Shown: positions 40,522-49,412, counted from the first letter of the stretch. The stretch is 64,000 nucleotides of DNA from CAYLHS01 sp964496205 (GCA_964496205.1 CAZBXV010000002.1:1-64000), one strand, 5' to 3'. Notes: generated by a model not told the origin, from the sequence alone. Made by a program: numbers and translations.

Positions 40522-42336
40522 ATGAGAAACCCGCTCCATCGAGACCTGATCTTCCTGCACCCCCCGTCGATCTACGACTTCCGGCGCAAAGACGTGTTCC
40601 TCGGCCCGATCGCCGACGCAGTCCCGTCCACGGGCGAGTTCGAGATGTATCCGATCGGACTGACGAGCATCGCTTCGTTCCTCGAGAAGAACCACTACAA
40701 CGTCCAGATCGTCAACCTCGCGCACCGCATGATGCGGAGCAAGGGGTTCAACGTCGAACGTTATCTCGCTCGTCTCGAGTCGACCGTGTTTGGCATCGAC
40801 CTTCACTGGCTGCCCCACGTCCAGGGTGCCCTCGCGATAGCCGAACTGGTCAAGAAGCTGCACCCCGAGAGCTACGTGCTGCTCGGCGGTCTCTCCTCCT
40901 CGTACTTCCATGAAGAACTCGTCAGCTACCCCTTCGTCGACTTCGTCGTGCGCGGAGACTCAACGGAGGAGCCGGTGCGCCAACTTCTTCAGGCGTTGCG
41001 GGAGGGGACGGAGCTCGCAAATGTTGAGAACCTCACGTGGAAAGACCCAGACGGCACGGCCGTGACCAACGACTTGACGTTCATCCCCGCGGACATCGAC
41101 TACGTCGACGTTCCGGACTACCGGTACGCGATGCGTTCAGTGTTCAAATACGCAAACCTGCCCAACCTGATTCCTTACGTCGAGTGGATGAGGTATCCAC
41201 TCACGATGGTTCTCAACAGCCGGGGATGCGTCCAGGATTGCGCTGTGTGCGGTGGGTCGGCGTCCGCCTACCGGATCATCGGACATCGGTCCCACCCGGC
41301 TTTCCGATCGCCGGAGAAACTCGCCCGCGATGTCCGCACGATCATGAGTTTCTCCCGGGCGCCGATCTTCATGGTCCACGACCCACGAATCGGAGGCATG
41401 CGGCGCTGCCGAGAGGTGTTCACCAGACTCGCGGAGCTCCATGTCCCGAATGAACTCATCCTCGAGCTCTTCCATCCGGCACACGCCGACTTTTTCGAAA
41501 TGGTCGAAGCGTCCGTTGGCGCCTGGAGTCTCGAGATCACCATCGAATCCCACGACGAGGAACTGCGGCGAATCAACCGGAAGTTCCCGTTCTCCAACGA
41601 GGTGCTCGAGTCGACGATCGAGGCTGCGCTTGCTCACGGTTGTCGAAAACTCGACCTGTTCTTCATGATCGGGATCCCGCACCAGACCTATGCGCAGGCG
41701 CTGGGGACCGGCGACTACTACCGGCATTTGCTCGACCGGTTCGAGGGTCGGGTTCATGCGTACGCGACGCCGCTCGGACCCTTCCTCGATCCAGGCAGCC
41801 TGGCGTACGAGGACGCGTCCCTCGGCTACACCGTTCAGTGTCGAACCCTCGAAGCCCACAGGCAGGCGCTGACGAAGCCGTCGTGGAAAGATATGCTCAC
41901 ATTCGAGACCGATGGGATGACCCGTGATCAGATCGCGGTCGCGAGCTATCGCGTCGCCGGTGATCTGAACGAGTTGAAGTACACCCACGGACTCATTGAT
42001 GCAAAGACCTACTCGATCGTTGCCCACAGGCTCGCGACGGCTCGTGCGTTGCTCGACGAGATCGATCGGGTGTTAACGCTTCCTCTGGACGCACAGGCGG
42101 ACGCACTCGCGACGATCCATCATCAGATCATCACCGCAAACGGCTCTGCCCTTCTCGGCCAAGACGAGTTGAAGTGGCCACTCTCCCAGCGTTTCCACGT
42201 TGGGGGGACGCTCACAAGAGGACTCGTTTGGGGTCTCCTGAGAGAGTTCAGTCACACCATCGCACGCGCTGCAGGTCGCTATGACCAGGCCCCGTTCCGC
42301 GGCGAACGTCTCGTACCTACCGTTCCACAGCCTTGA
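40522..42336 (+). CDS. B12-binding-domain radical SAM protein (Ta0216/TIGR04190-like)
   Basis: A 604-residue protein. An N-terminal Rossmann B12-binding-type domain (residues about 10-155, FGIDLHWLPH, LGGLSSSYFHEEL) precedes the radical SAM domain with the cluster motif C236-x3-C240-x2-C243 (SRGCVQDCAVCGGS). The cobalamin signature DxHxxG reads DLHWLP, lacking the final Gly, so cobalamin may not be bound. LGGLS and MIGIPHQT are partner motifs. The reaction is unknown. It stands alone on its strand, divergent from a small zinc-binding protein. Confidence 0.82.
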   Translation: MRNPLHRDLIFLHPPSIYDFRRKDVFLGPIADAVPSTGEFEMYPIGLTSIASFLEKNHYNVQIVNLAHRMMRSKGFNVERYLARLESTVFGIDLHWLPHVQGALAIAELVKKLHPESYVLLGGLSSSYFHEELVSYPFVDFVVRGDSTEEPVRQLLQALREGTELANVENLTWKDPDGTAVTNDLTFIPADIDYVDVPDYRYAMRSVFKYANLPNLIPYVEWMRYPLTMVLNSRGCVQDCAVCGGSASAYRIIGHRSHPAFRSPEKLARDVRTIMSFSRAPIFMVHDPRIGGMRRCREVFTRLAELHVPNELILELFHPAHADFFEMVEASVGAWSLEITIESHDEELRRINRKFPFSNEVLESTIEAALAHGCRKLDLFFMIGIPHQTYAQALGTGDYYRHLLDRFEGRVHAYATPLGPFLDPGSLAYEDASLGYTVQCRTLEAHRQALTKPSWKDMLTFETDGMTRDQIAVASYRVAGDLNELKYTHGLIDAKTYSIVAHRLATARALLDEIDRVLTLPLDAQADALATIHHQIITANGSALLGQDELKWPLSQRFHVGGTLTRGLVWGLLREFSHTIARAAGRYDQAPFRGERLVPTVPQP

Positions 42337-42967
42337 ACACGATGACATCGGTGGAAGATGGTGTGTCCACTTGGAAGGCGTAGCAGCCAGGTCCCGGAAT
42401 GAGCACGGATGTCGCGGCGAACCCTGTTTGTCCTTCTGGAGGGTTGGTAGTGATGGTCAATTCGGAGAGCTTTCTTCCGCTGGGAACCGGTTCGTCGGGT
42501 TCGAAGCCGACATCAGCCGGCCCGTCCAGTTGGTGCCCTCGGATCAGTACGGGGCCTTCGCCCGTGAACGACCACAGGACCTTCGTGTAGTAGAGGCCGT
42601 ACTCAAACATGTCGCTGTACAGCTCGACTGTGGAGTTCCGTGAGCCGAGCGTCGCGTATACCGGTCCTGTTCCGTAGGTCTGCGCGACGCCCTGCAGCTC
42701 ATCACCAACGGGTGTCAGCGGGCACTCCTCGGCGGCGGAGAGGGAGGGGAGAAAGAGCTCCCTCTCCCGAAGGAGATCGAGAGCACTCGGGGGTGTCGTG
42801 CTGGTTGTGGTGGCGGTCGGCAACGGCTGGGTGGTGGTGACGGCCACGGTGGCAGCGACCGCGGTTGTCGTCGTGGTCGTCGGAAGCGCAGGTGACTCCT
42901 CGACGCAACTCGAGATCAACGTCGCAAGGAAGACGACGTACGCGACTTTGCTCAACCGCGACTGCAT
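42317..42967 (-). CDS. Lipoprotein with Thr-rich tether, unknown function
   Basis: A 216-residue lipoprotein. The lipobox is LISSCVEE (Cys21), followed by a Thr/Ala/Pro tether (about 28-60) and a beta-rich C-terminal domain with two Cys (EECPLTPVG and GPGCYAFQV), probably extracytoplasmic. I do not recognise the domain. GGGAGG lies upstream of the ATG. It converges with the radical SAM gene and overlaps it by 20 bp. Confidence 0.75.
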   Translation of the reverse strand: MQSRLSKVAYVVFLATLISSCVEESPALPTTTTTTAVAATVAVTTTQPLPTATTTSTTPPSALDLLRERELFLPSLSAAEECPLTPVGDELQGVAQTYGTGPVYATLGSRNSTVELYSDMFEYGLYYTKVLWSFTGEGPVLIRGHQLDGPADVGFEPDEPVPSGRKLSELTITTNPPEGQTGFAATSVLIPGPGCYAFQVDTPSSTDVIVFKAVER

Positions 42968-43029
42968 CCCGAACCTCCCTCGCTCGACCCGCCACCCAGC
43001 CTGCCACTCGCCATCAGACCGGTCAACTC

Positions 43030-43408
43030 TCAGATGATCCGGCCGGCATGCTCGTAGACGGGTGTGCCGTCAAGGATTCGCTGAGGACCGAACCGGGAAA
43101 GGTCGAGTTCATGCGGGAGCCCCAAGAGCAGTTCGGAGAGGTAGCGCCCGACTGCATGGCATTGCTGGAACCCATGCCCGGAGAAGCCGTTGGCCAGGTA
43201 GAGGCCGGATAGCTCGGGCCGTTCGTCGAGGATTCTCCTCCAGATTGGACTGGATGCGGACGTTTCCGTACGGGAGCAGCGTGGACGAGTATCGGTGGCT
43301 GGGGTCTTTCTCGACGACGGTGACCGACAGGGATGGATCTCGGGCAAGCAGGTAGTAGGCGGTCGCGGAACCCATTACCCCGCCACCGACGATCAGCACG
43401 TTGCTCAT
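43030..43408 (-). pseudogene. FAD-dependent oxidoreductase remnant (DAO family)
   Basis: The N-terminus is a perfect FAD Rossmann start (VLIVGGGVMGSATAYYLL) up to about residue 60 (NVRIQSNLEENP). After that the homology jumps into another frame at GLYLANGFSGHGFQQCHAVGRYLSELLLG, the normal C-terminal block of sarcosine-oxidase/DAO enzymes. The central about 270 residues are missing and there is a frameshift. It is a deleted gene, or an assembly error. TAGGTT still lies 6 nt before the ATG. Confidence 0.75.
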
Positions 43409-43414
43409 CGGCAA

Positions 43415-43420
43415 AACCTA
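43415..43420 (-). promoter_or_regulatory. -10-like TAGGTT before the FAD oxidoreductase remnant
   Basis: Minus-strand TAGGTT ends 6 nt before the ATG at 43408. Confidence 0.4.
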
Positions 43421-43502
43421 CCGCCTGCTCCGGTGGCGGGTCGCTCCGAACGTCCCTGTCTGAACATGGCAACTGGTGGTAGCCTCCCTTGGGGAGGTCT
43501 GT

Positions 43503-44240
43503 GTGACCACGTGGCAGCAGACACCGGACGGATTCAGTCGCAACGGGTACGAGGTGATCCGCGCCAATCCTCTCGACTGGAGGCTGACCGCACATGGACG
43601 CACGGTCAGCCGGCATTCGACTGCGTCGGCTGCCCGATTCCAGGCAGATCGCCGGGACATCGTCCACGACGGGAGGCTGACGATCCTGAAGCTCGTCGGA
43701 GCTTCTCTCGTGCTCGTTGTGTTGCTGGCTGTCGTCTCCGCCATGCGCTTCGCGCCGAACCCTGCGCTTCCGCAGGCAGAGGAACTCATAGATCGACTCG
43801 AAGCGACCTACCAGGCAATCGGGAGCGGGGTTCCCATTGGCGAGGCGGCCGTGGGTGGGGTGCAGGGAGCAATCGTCGAGGTGCCAACCACAGGCCAGTC
43901 GATCGATGTGCTCACGGGCATGGCCGGCGGTGAGTGCTACGTCCTGATGTGGGGAGCCAGTACTCAGAAGCGTGCGCGGGTACTCGCCCCAGGCAGCCTG
44001 TGCGCTCCGACTGCCGAGGTGACCTCGGCCGACAGGAACTACATCACCCGCGACACCCCGGCCCAGTCATGGCACTTCACCTATGTGCAAGGGGTGTTCA
44101 GTTGGAGCTCCCTGCTTCCGGCGTCTGAGGTACAACGAGCGTGGTTCATTCCGGCGATCGTTGGACTCACCGCGCTTCTCATGCTGACCATGGTGCGAGT
44201 ATCGACGGTGGCGCTCTCCGGCCGGCTTCGGCACTTCTAG
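43503..44240 (+). CDS. Two-helix membrane protein, unknown function
   Basis: A 245-residue protein. A basic cytosolic N-terminal region is followed by a transmembrane helix (about 65-82), an extracytoplasmic domain of about 130 residues with two cysteines, and a second transmembrane helix near the C-terminus. GGGGAGG (43491-43497) is 5 nt before the GTG at 43503, and TAGCCT (43480-43485) is a plausible -10. I do not recognise the domain. Its stop overlaps the convergent macro-domain gene by a few bases. Confidence 0.7.
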   Translation: MTTWQQTPDGFSRNGYEVIRANPLDWRLTAHGRTVSRHSTASAARFQADRRDIVHDGRLTILKLVGASLVLVVLLAVVSAMRFAPNPALPQAEELIDRLEATYQAIGSGVPIGEAAVGGVQGAIVEVPTTGQSIDVLTGMAGGECYVLMWGASTQKRARVLAPGSLCAPTAEVTSADRNYITRDTPAQSWHFTYVQGVFSWSSLLPASEVQRAWFIPAIVGLTALLMLTMVRVSTVALSGRLRHF

Positions 44241-44788
44241 AGATCTTCGACGGCGAGAGACAGACCCTCCTCGAAGTCGGTCGTCGTGCCGTGATCGAAC
44301 CCGACGAGGCGAATCTCATCCAGGGCATCCGGATGCTGGGTCACCCAGCGGACGATTTCAGAAGCTACGACGCTGGTTGCTTCGGCCCTCGGGTATCCGA
44401 AGATCCCGGCCGAGATCGCCGGAAAGGCCACCGATCTCGCGCCGACGTCGGCGGCCGCGTCGAGAGCTGCTCGAACCGACTCCCGAAGAAGTACCTCGTT
44501 GTTCTGATCGGCCCGGTAGCGCGGGCCGACGACATGAATCGCGACGTCGGCGGGCAGCACACCCGCAGAGGTCACGGCTGCCTGGCCCCGCTGAACAGGA
44601 CCGTTGGCCCGAATCCACGCGTCCGATTCGTCCTGCACTGTTCTGCCGCCGGCTCGGACGATCGCGGCGGCCACGCCGCCCCCGTGTGCGAGGCGCTCGT
44701 TGGCCGCATTGACGATCGCGTGGACGTTCTGACGTGTCAGATCTCCGTGGACGGTGCCAATAGCGGTCGTGCCGACGAGATGAACCAT
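44237..44788 (-). CDS. Macro-domain ADP-ribose hydrolase/deacetylase
   Basis: A 183-residue macro domain. GTVHGDLTRQNVHAIVNAANERLAHGGGVAAAIVRAGG (about 11-48) and FPAISAGIFGYPRAEA (about 125-140) form the ADP-ribose pocket; the Asn in VNAAN and the GGGVA loop are intact, as in O-acetyl-ADP-ribose deacetylases (MacroD type). It removes ADP-ribose or deacetylates O-acetyl-ADP-ribose. TACCCT lies 6 nt before the ATG at 44788. Confidence 0.9.
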   Translation of the reverse strand: MVHLVGTTAIGTVHGDLTRQNVHAIVNAANERLAHGGGVAAAIVRAGGRTVQDESDAWIRANGPVQRGQAAVTSAGVLPADVAIHVVGPRYRADQNNEVLLRESVRAALDAAADVGARSVAFPAISAGIFGYPRAEATSVVASEIVRWVTQHPDALDEIRLVGFDHGTTTDFEEGLSLAVEDL

Positions 44789-44794
44789 GAAGGA

Positions 44795-44800
44795 AGGGTA
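44795..44800 (-). promoter_or_regulatory. -10-like TACCCT before the macro-domain gene
   Basis: Minus-strand TACCCT ends 6 nt before the ATG at 44788. Confidence 0.45.
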
Positions 44801-44876
44801 GGCTCGCCTCGCTCGCATCTGGCGGCCTCCAGCTGACGGCACCCACCCGACGGTCGCACAGCGGATGTGGCTGCTG

Positions 44877-44919
44877 GCTGAATAGCCGATTGGCTGATCG
44901 CTGTGAGCCGGAGGCTCAC
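44877..44919. repeat. Repeat word and hairpin before the secreted protein gene
   Basis: GCTGAATAGCCG (44877-44888) is the reverse complement, with one mismatch, of the CAGCTATTCAGC word seen at 10973 and 16161. It is followed by GTGAGCC-GGA-GGCTCAC (44903-44919), a perfect seven-pair hairpin just before the -10-like TACTCT. Confidence 0.4.
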
Positions 44920-44923
44920 CCTG

Positions 44924-44929
44924 TACTCT
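44924..44929 (+). promoter_or_regulatory. -10-like TACTCT before the secreted membrane protein gene
   Basis: TACTCT ends 6 nt before the ATG at 44936 and supports that start over longer ones. Confidence 0.5.
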
Positions 44930-44935
44930 TTTGAC

Positions 44936-45496
44936 ATGTCCGGCCTGCTCTCACTCGTCCTGGTCCTCGCGACCGTGCTCGGGGGAACATTCGGCGATGC
45001 CAGTGCCACCGCCACACCCGCTGGTGACGGCAGATTGAACGTCGAATTCACGGTCGAGGTGTCGGGCCAGGCGGATGCCGTCGTCGCGCACATCGTGGAC
45101 ATCGGAGGGGATCAGTGGGTCACGAGCCTCGCACCCGAAGGGGCCGGGAAATGGACCGGAGTGACCGAAACCGACGCCACGAACCTCGTCGTCGTGTTCG
45201 AGGCCATCCGCGGCGACGACTCGAGTGACATGTCCCAGCCGGCGACGTTTGCCACCCTTGGCGTCGATCCCGATCTGATAGGGATGGGAGCGACGAGTTC
45301 GACCACCACGACTGACGCCGGATACTCACAGCGCACCAAGCTATGGGGCTGGGGTGCCCTTTTCCTCGCTGCGCTGGCCCTTGCGTTCCTGGCGCTGTGG
45401 GCGGCGGGTGGAAGACCGCGTCGGCACAAGCAAGAGCCAGAAGAGACGGTGCCTGAACCTGAGGAGGATGAGGCACCGGACGAACCCGAGGTGTAG
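44936..45496 (+). CDS. Exported single-pass protein with acidic cytoplasmic tail
   Basis: A 186-residue protein. A signal peptide (about 1-24) is followed by a beta-sandwich-like extracytoplasmic domain of about 90 residues (VEFTVEVSGQADAVVAHIVDIGGDQW), a Thr-rich spacer and one transmembrane helix (about 135-155). The tail is acidic (EPEEDEAPDEPEV). The layout resembles CopC/YcnI-like surface proteins, but no metal-binding motif is visible. The ATG at 44936 is chosen for the signal peptide and the -10 spacing. Confidence 0.7.
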   Translation: MSGLLSLVLVLATVLGGTFGDASATATPAGDGRLNVEFTVEVSGQADAVVAHIVDIGGDQWVTSLAPEGAGKWTGVTETDATNLVVVFEAIRGDDSSDMSQPATFATLGVDPDLIGMGATSSTTTTDAGYSQRTKLWGWGALFLAALALAFLALWAAGGRPRRHKQEPEETVPEPEEDEAPDEPEV

Positions 45497-45499
45497 CGG

Positions 45500-46810
45500 C
45501 TAGGACGGTTCGACTTCGGCGCGGGCCCGTTCGATCTTGGCGGTAGTGAGCCGGGGAAGCGCGAACAGGAAAAGGACCACATAGACAGCTGCACCGAGCA
45601 GGAACGGCATCCGAAGGCCCAGGTCTCTCGTCGCCAAGCGAGTGGTGACATCGACGACGATGCCACCGAGGAGTGATCCGATGGGAATCATGCCCCAGGC
45701 GAAGAACCGATAGACGCTGTTCACTCTGCCAAGCAGACTGCCTGGAATGATTGCTTGCCGGAGTGAGACGGTGATGACATTCCACAGCACGGCGAGGAAG
45801 CTTCCGATCAGGAACATCGCCCAGACGATCGCTGCAGAGGAGACGAGTCCGGTGACCGCCAGTGTGACGGCCGAACCGGACAGCGCGAGAAAGAGCGATG
45901 TTCCTGATCCGATCGCCTTGCTGACCTTCGGCGCGATCACACTCCCCACCGCGCCTCCAATAGCGCCTGCGGTGAGGAGCAGGCCGAACTTCGCGGCGTC
46001 CAGATGGAGGATCTCCTGGACGAACAGCACATAGGTAGCGAGCGCCATGGAGAACATGGCGTTCATAGCACCGAGGATGAGCGCCATCGATCGAAGCAGG
46101 CGATGATGCCACAGCCAACGGACTCCTTCTGAGATCTCGGTTCTCCATGCAACCTTGCCGGTCGCGGCGCTTTCAGACCGAAACGTGCCGGAGATCAGCA
46201 GTAGTCCCAGGGCCGAGATCGCGAACGTGCCTGCATCCACGAAGAAAGGAAATGCGAACGCTATCGCGATCAGGACACCTCCCACAGGCGGCCCGGCGAG
46301 CGAATTCATGACCATCTCGGCGCCCCACAGCCGACCGTTCGCAGGCTCGAGGTTCCGGGGGTCGACGATCGCAGGCATGATCGTTTGTGCGGCGTTGTCT
46401 CGGAGGACCTCGGCGAAGCCGAATGCCAGCGCAGTGACGTAGAGGAGCACGAGCCAGGGAGCCTGATTGGCCGGCGGGGAGGCGGTGCCGGCAGCAATCG
46501 CATCAGGTGAAGCGAGCACGTTTCCTCCAAGAAGCACTACGACTGCCACCCCGATCGTCAGGAGAAAACGGAACGAGTCCATGGCAATCATGAGCTTGCG
46601 ACGATCGACTCGATCGGTGATGACTCCTGCGGGGAGAGTGAAGATCAGCCAGGGCAGCCGGGTGGCGACTGCAACCAACGAGATCTGGAGCGGGTTGCGT
46701 GTGATCGCCGACGCGAGCCATGGGTACGCGATCGTCGAGACGCCGTCACCGAAGTTCGATACGGCGCTCGTTGTCCACAGTTTCCAGTAGTTCGAACCGA
46801 GCTTGGCCAT
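45500..46810 (-). CDS. MFS transporter (EntS-like)
   Basis: A 436-residue twelve-helix transporter. The first half has SAVSNFGDGVSTIAYPWLASAITRNPLQIS and the loop 2-3 motif GVITDRVDRRKL. It resembles the EntS/MdtH branch that exports siderophores and drugs. Substrate not known. TAGCTT lies 6 nt before the ATG. Confidence 0.9.
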   Translation of the reverse strand: MAKLGSNYWKLWTTSAVSNFGDGVSTIAYPWLASAITRNPLQISLVAVATRLPWLIFTLPAGVITDRVDRRKLMIAMDSFRFLLTIGVAVVVLLGGNVLASPDAIAAGTASPPANQAPWLVLLYVTALAFGFAEVLRDNAAQTIMPAIVDPRNLEPANGRLWGAEMVMNSLAGPPVGGVLIAIAFAFPFFVDAGTFAISALGLLLISGTFRSESAATGKVAWRTEISEGVRWLWHHRLLRSMALILGAMNAMFSMALATYVLFVQEILHLDAAKFGLLLTAGAIGGAVGSVIAPKVSKAIGSGTSLFLALSGSAVTLAVTGLVSSAAIVWAMFLIGSFLAVLWNVITVSLRQAIIPGSLLGRVNSVYRFFAWGMIPIGSLLGGIVVDVTTRLATRDLGLRMPFLLGAAVYVVLFLFALPRLTTAKIERARAEVEPS

Positions 46811-46816
46811 GTGGGG

Positions 46817-46822
46817 AAGCTA
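46817..46822 (-). promoter_or_regulatory. -10-like TAGCTT before the EntS-like MFS gene
   Basis: Minus-strand TAGCTT ends 6 nt before the ATG at 46810. Confidence 0.45.
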
Positions 46823-46844
46823 CTTGATGGCCGGTCGCGTTGCG

Positions 46845-47285
46845 TCAGGAATCCCACGGCGCCACGTAGTCGACGATGTAGCCCCGCGCCGTTTCGATCA
46901 CGGACTCGGGCAGCTGGCATGACGTGCGGTTGTCGGTGTCCATGTGCACGCCGGTCAGCATCGTGATCGCGCAAACCTCTTGGGTCTCCACGTTGCTCAT
47001 CTCGTGGATGAAACGGATCACCTTCTCGCCGACATCGAGAGTGGCGCTCTTCACGGCGACGACATCGCCGGCGCGTAGCTCGCGCTGATACGCGATGCGC
47101 TGATCGACGGCTGCCATCCCTCGCCGCTCGTCGCGCAGGTACGAGGGCGTGAGGCCCAGCATCGCGAAGAGACTCCACGTCGCCTCGTCAAACTTGCCGA
47201 CATACCACATGACGTTCATGTGACCGATATGGTCGCACTGCCACGGGTAGACCACACCTCGATAGGTTTCGACAAGCTCTGTCAT
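46845..47285 (-). CDS. Hot-dog-fold acyl-CoA thioesterase
   Basis: A 146-residue 4HBT-type thioesterase. The catalytic motif is QCDHIGHMNVMWYVGKFDEATW (about 15-36, Asp and His in the family's D-x2-GH-x-N pattern). It hydrolyses short or aromatic acyl-CoAs. Its ATG overlaps the MMPL stop as ATGA, so it is translated right after the exporter. That suggests a lipid or acyl-CoA-related role for the exporter, but this is inference. Confidence 0.87.
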   Translation of the reverse strand: MTELVETYRGVVYPWQCDHIGHMNVMWYVGKFDEATWSLFAMLGLTPSYLRDERRGMAAVDQRIAYQRELRAGDVVAVKSATLDVGEKVIRFIHEMSNVETQEVCAITMLTGVHMDTDNRTSCQLPESVIETARGYIVDYVAPWDS

Positions 47286-49399
47286 TGGGCCTCCTCCATG
47301 CCCTCGCGAGGCATGAGCGCTGGGATCACCAGCAGGGCGGTGAGCGCAGCGGTGATCATCGACACCCACATGATCATCGAGATCTCCGGATGGATCTTCA
47401 GAGGTGACAGCCAGAGCGCGCTCAGTCCGATCGTGATGCCAAGAGCGTTCGCGACGATGGGCCGTCCCGCGCTGTCGATGGCTCGGAGTACGTACCCGGG
47501 GCCATCGGGTTTCGCGTAGTTGATAGCCGCGACGAAGTGGATGGAGTAGTCGATGCCGACGCCGATCACGATCGAGGACGCGATCGCTGTGACGAGGTTG
47601 AGCTGTATGCCGGAGGCGGCGATGAACCCGAGCAGCGTGCCTGTCGTGAGGACCAGCGGGGCGAGTGCAACCAGTGTCTCGCGCAGCTTCCGGTAAGCGA
47701 AGAAGAGCATGAGGAACACGACCACGTAGGCGGCAACGAGTGACCCGATCTGCGCGCGTAGCACGAGCCGAGCGATCTCATCCCACAGTACCGGCATGCC
47801 TGTGAGGGTTCGGATCTCCGGGTTGTCGTCGGCGAAGGTCAGCCACTCGCGGAGCTGGTCGGTTGAGAATGGGCCGGGAAACACGATGAATCTCAGCCCG
47901 TCGCTCGACGCCATCGTGCCGAGTGGGAGAGATGCGGACCCGTCGAGCACGGCATCGAGCTGCTCTGCAGGCACCTTGCCGACGAGATCGGCCGCCGAGA
48001 ACACGGTGCGGATCCCCGGCAACTGTTCCAGTCCACGTTCCACGGATGCAAGAGCGGTGAGCTGATCGGCTCCGGCGGCGGGGTCGTAGACGAACTCGCC
48101 GATAAGGGGTGTGGCTCCACCGAAGACCTCGGCTGTCCGATCGAAACTCTGGCGGAGCGGGTGATCATCCTTGATGAAAAACAGCTGGTCCGAGTCGACC
48201 TGAAGTCTGGGGATGAACACCGCAGCGAACGCGATGAGACCAATCGAGAGGACGGCCGCGATCCATCGTGGCTTGGCTATCGCTTTGATCGCGGTGGTGA
48301 CGCGAGCGCCGAGGATCGCCGTGTGATGACGCGGAGCGATTTCGAGGCGGGAGAGCAAGGCGGGCAAGAAGAAGAATGAGATCACACCCGCGAACCCGAT
48401 GCCTATCGCCGTGAAGAGGCCGAGCTCCTCGATCGGCCGGACGTCGGTGACGAGGAGCGATAGGAATCCGGCCGCCGTGCTGATGGACGTCAGGATCATC
48501 GGGACGCCGACCTGCCGAAGGGTCGACCTCACCCGTTCGATCCGATCCTCTGTTCGTTCGGATGCCTCCTGGAAGTGAGTGACGAAGTGAAGTCCGTCGG
48601 CAGATCCCATCACGATCACAAAGATCGGCACGAGCACCGAGACGATGTCGACTTCGCGGCCGAGGCCGAAGATGAGTCCGAACGTCCAGAGTGCGCCGAG
48701 GAGCGCAGGGACGATCGACAAGATGGTGAGCCGACGGTCACCGATGTTCGCGAAGAACGTGAGCAGGAGGAGCATGACGACCGCAGGGGGAATGACCAGG
48801 AGGAACCATCCGATCATGTCGATGACGGTCGCGAAGATGACCGGGTTTCCGGAGAAGTCAACCTCCAGCCCGTCCGGTGGTTCGATGTCGGTCACGGCAC
48901 GGGCAACCGTGACCGGCTCGTCTGAGGGTACGGCCACCATCAGTGTGTGCGTCCCGTCGTCGCTCACCAGCAGGTCGGCGACAGGGTTCTGGGCCAGGAA
49001 CGTGCCGATCATCGCATCGGGGATCGCCTGGATCATCTCGGGAGTGATCGGCGCCCCTGTGATCGGGTTGACATCGGGGATGATGGATCCGACTTGAGTG
49101 ACGCCGTCGACCGCTGCGAGCTCGTCTCGTAGCTGGACCAGGGAGACGAGGGCTTGCTTGTCGTCGATGGTCTCACCATCTGGGAACGTGACGAGGACGT
49201 TGATGGGGTCGGACGTGTCGTACTTTTCCTGGAGGGCAAGCCATGCCTCGCCCTGATCGTTGCCGGAGGTGAGGAACTGGGTGACGTCGGCGTTGACCTT
49301 GAGTCGGAACATCATTCCGACCGCAACCAGGCTGATGAGCACGGTCAGGGCGATGACCCGACGGGAGTGCGTGACGAGAATTCGAGCGATCCGATCCAC
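47282..49399 (-). CDS. MMPL/RND-superfamily exporter
   Basis: A 705-residue protein with two MMPL/SSD-like halves, each with an N-terminal helix, a large extracytoplasmic loop and five further helices. Characteristic segments are VIVMGSADGLHFVTHF and IVIGVGIDYSIHFVAAINYA (the GIDYSIHF signature). These families move lipids, hopanoids or hydrophobic compounds. GTG at 49399 lies 7 nt after TAGCAT; a TTG one codon earlier is possible. It is divergent from a squalene/phytoene synthase gene and coupled to a thioesterase. Confidence 0.9.
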   Translation of the reverse strand: MDRIARILVTHSRRVIALTVLISLVAVGMMFRLKVNADVTQFLTSGNDQGEAWLALQEKYDTSDPINVLVTFPDGETIDDKQALVSLVQLRDELAAVDGVTQVGSIIPDVNPITGAPITPEMIQAIPDAMIGTFLAQNPVADLLVSDDGTHTLMVAVPSDEPVTVARAVTDIEPPDGLEVDFSGNPVIFATVIDMIGWFLLVIPPAVVMLLLLTFFANIGDRRLTILSIVPALLGALWTFGLIFGLGREVDIVSVLVPIFVIVMGSADGLHFVTHFQEASERTEDRIERVRSTLRQVGVPMILTSISTAAGFLSLLVTDVRPIEELGLFTAIGIGFAGVISFFFLPALLSRLEIAPRHHTAILGARVTTAIKAIAKPRWIAAVLSIGLIAFAAVFIPRLQVDSDQLFFIKDDHPLRQSFDRTAEVFGGATPLIGEFVYDPAAGADQLTALASVERGLEQLPGIRTVFSAADLVGKVPAEQLDAVLDGSASLPLGTMASSDGLRFIVFPGPFSTDQLREWLTFADDNPEIRTLTGMPVLWDEIARLVLRAQIGSLVAAYVVVFLMLFFAYRKLRETLVALAPLVLTTGTLLGFIAASGIQLNLVTAIASSIVIGVGIDYSIHFVAAINYAKPDGPGYVLRAIDSAGRPIVANALGITIGLSALWLSPLKIHPEISMIMWVSMITAALTALLVIPALMPREGMEEAQ

Positions 49400-49406
49400 C
49401 AAGGCG

Positions 49407-49412
49407 ATGCTA
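49407..49412 (-). promoter_or_regulatory. -10-like TAGCAT before the MMPL exporter gene
   Basis: Minus-strand TAGCAT ends 7 nt before the GTG at 49399. Confidence 0.45.

Noticed and set aside
43023..43408. In-frame Sec codon explanation for the FAD oxidoreductase break
   Set aside because: The break changes reading frame and lacks about 270 residues; a single TGA could not explain it.
47537..47743. Short plus-strand frame (68 codons) inside the MMPL gene
   Set aside because: It is antisense within a strong exporter gene and Asp/Arg-rich in shadow composition.
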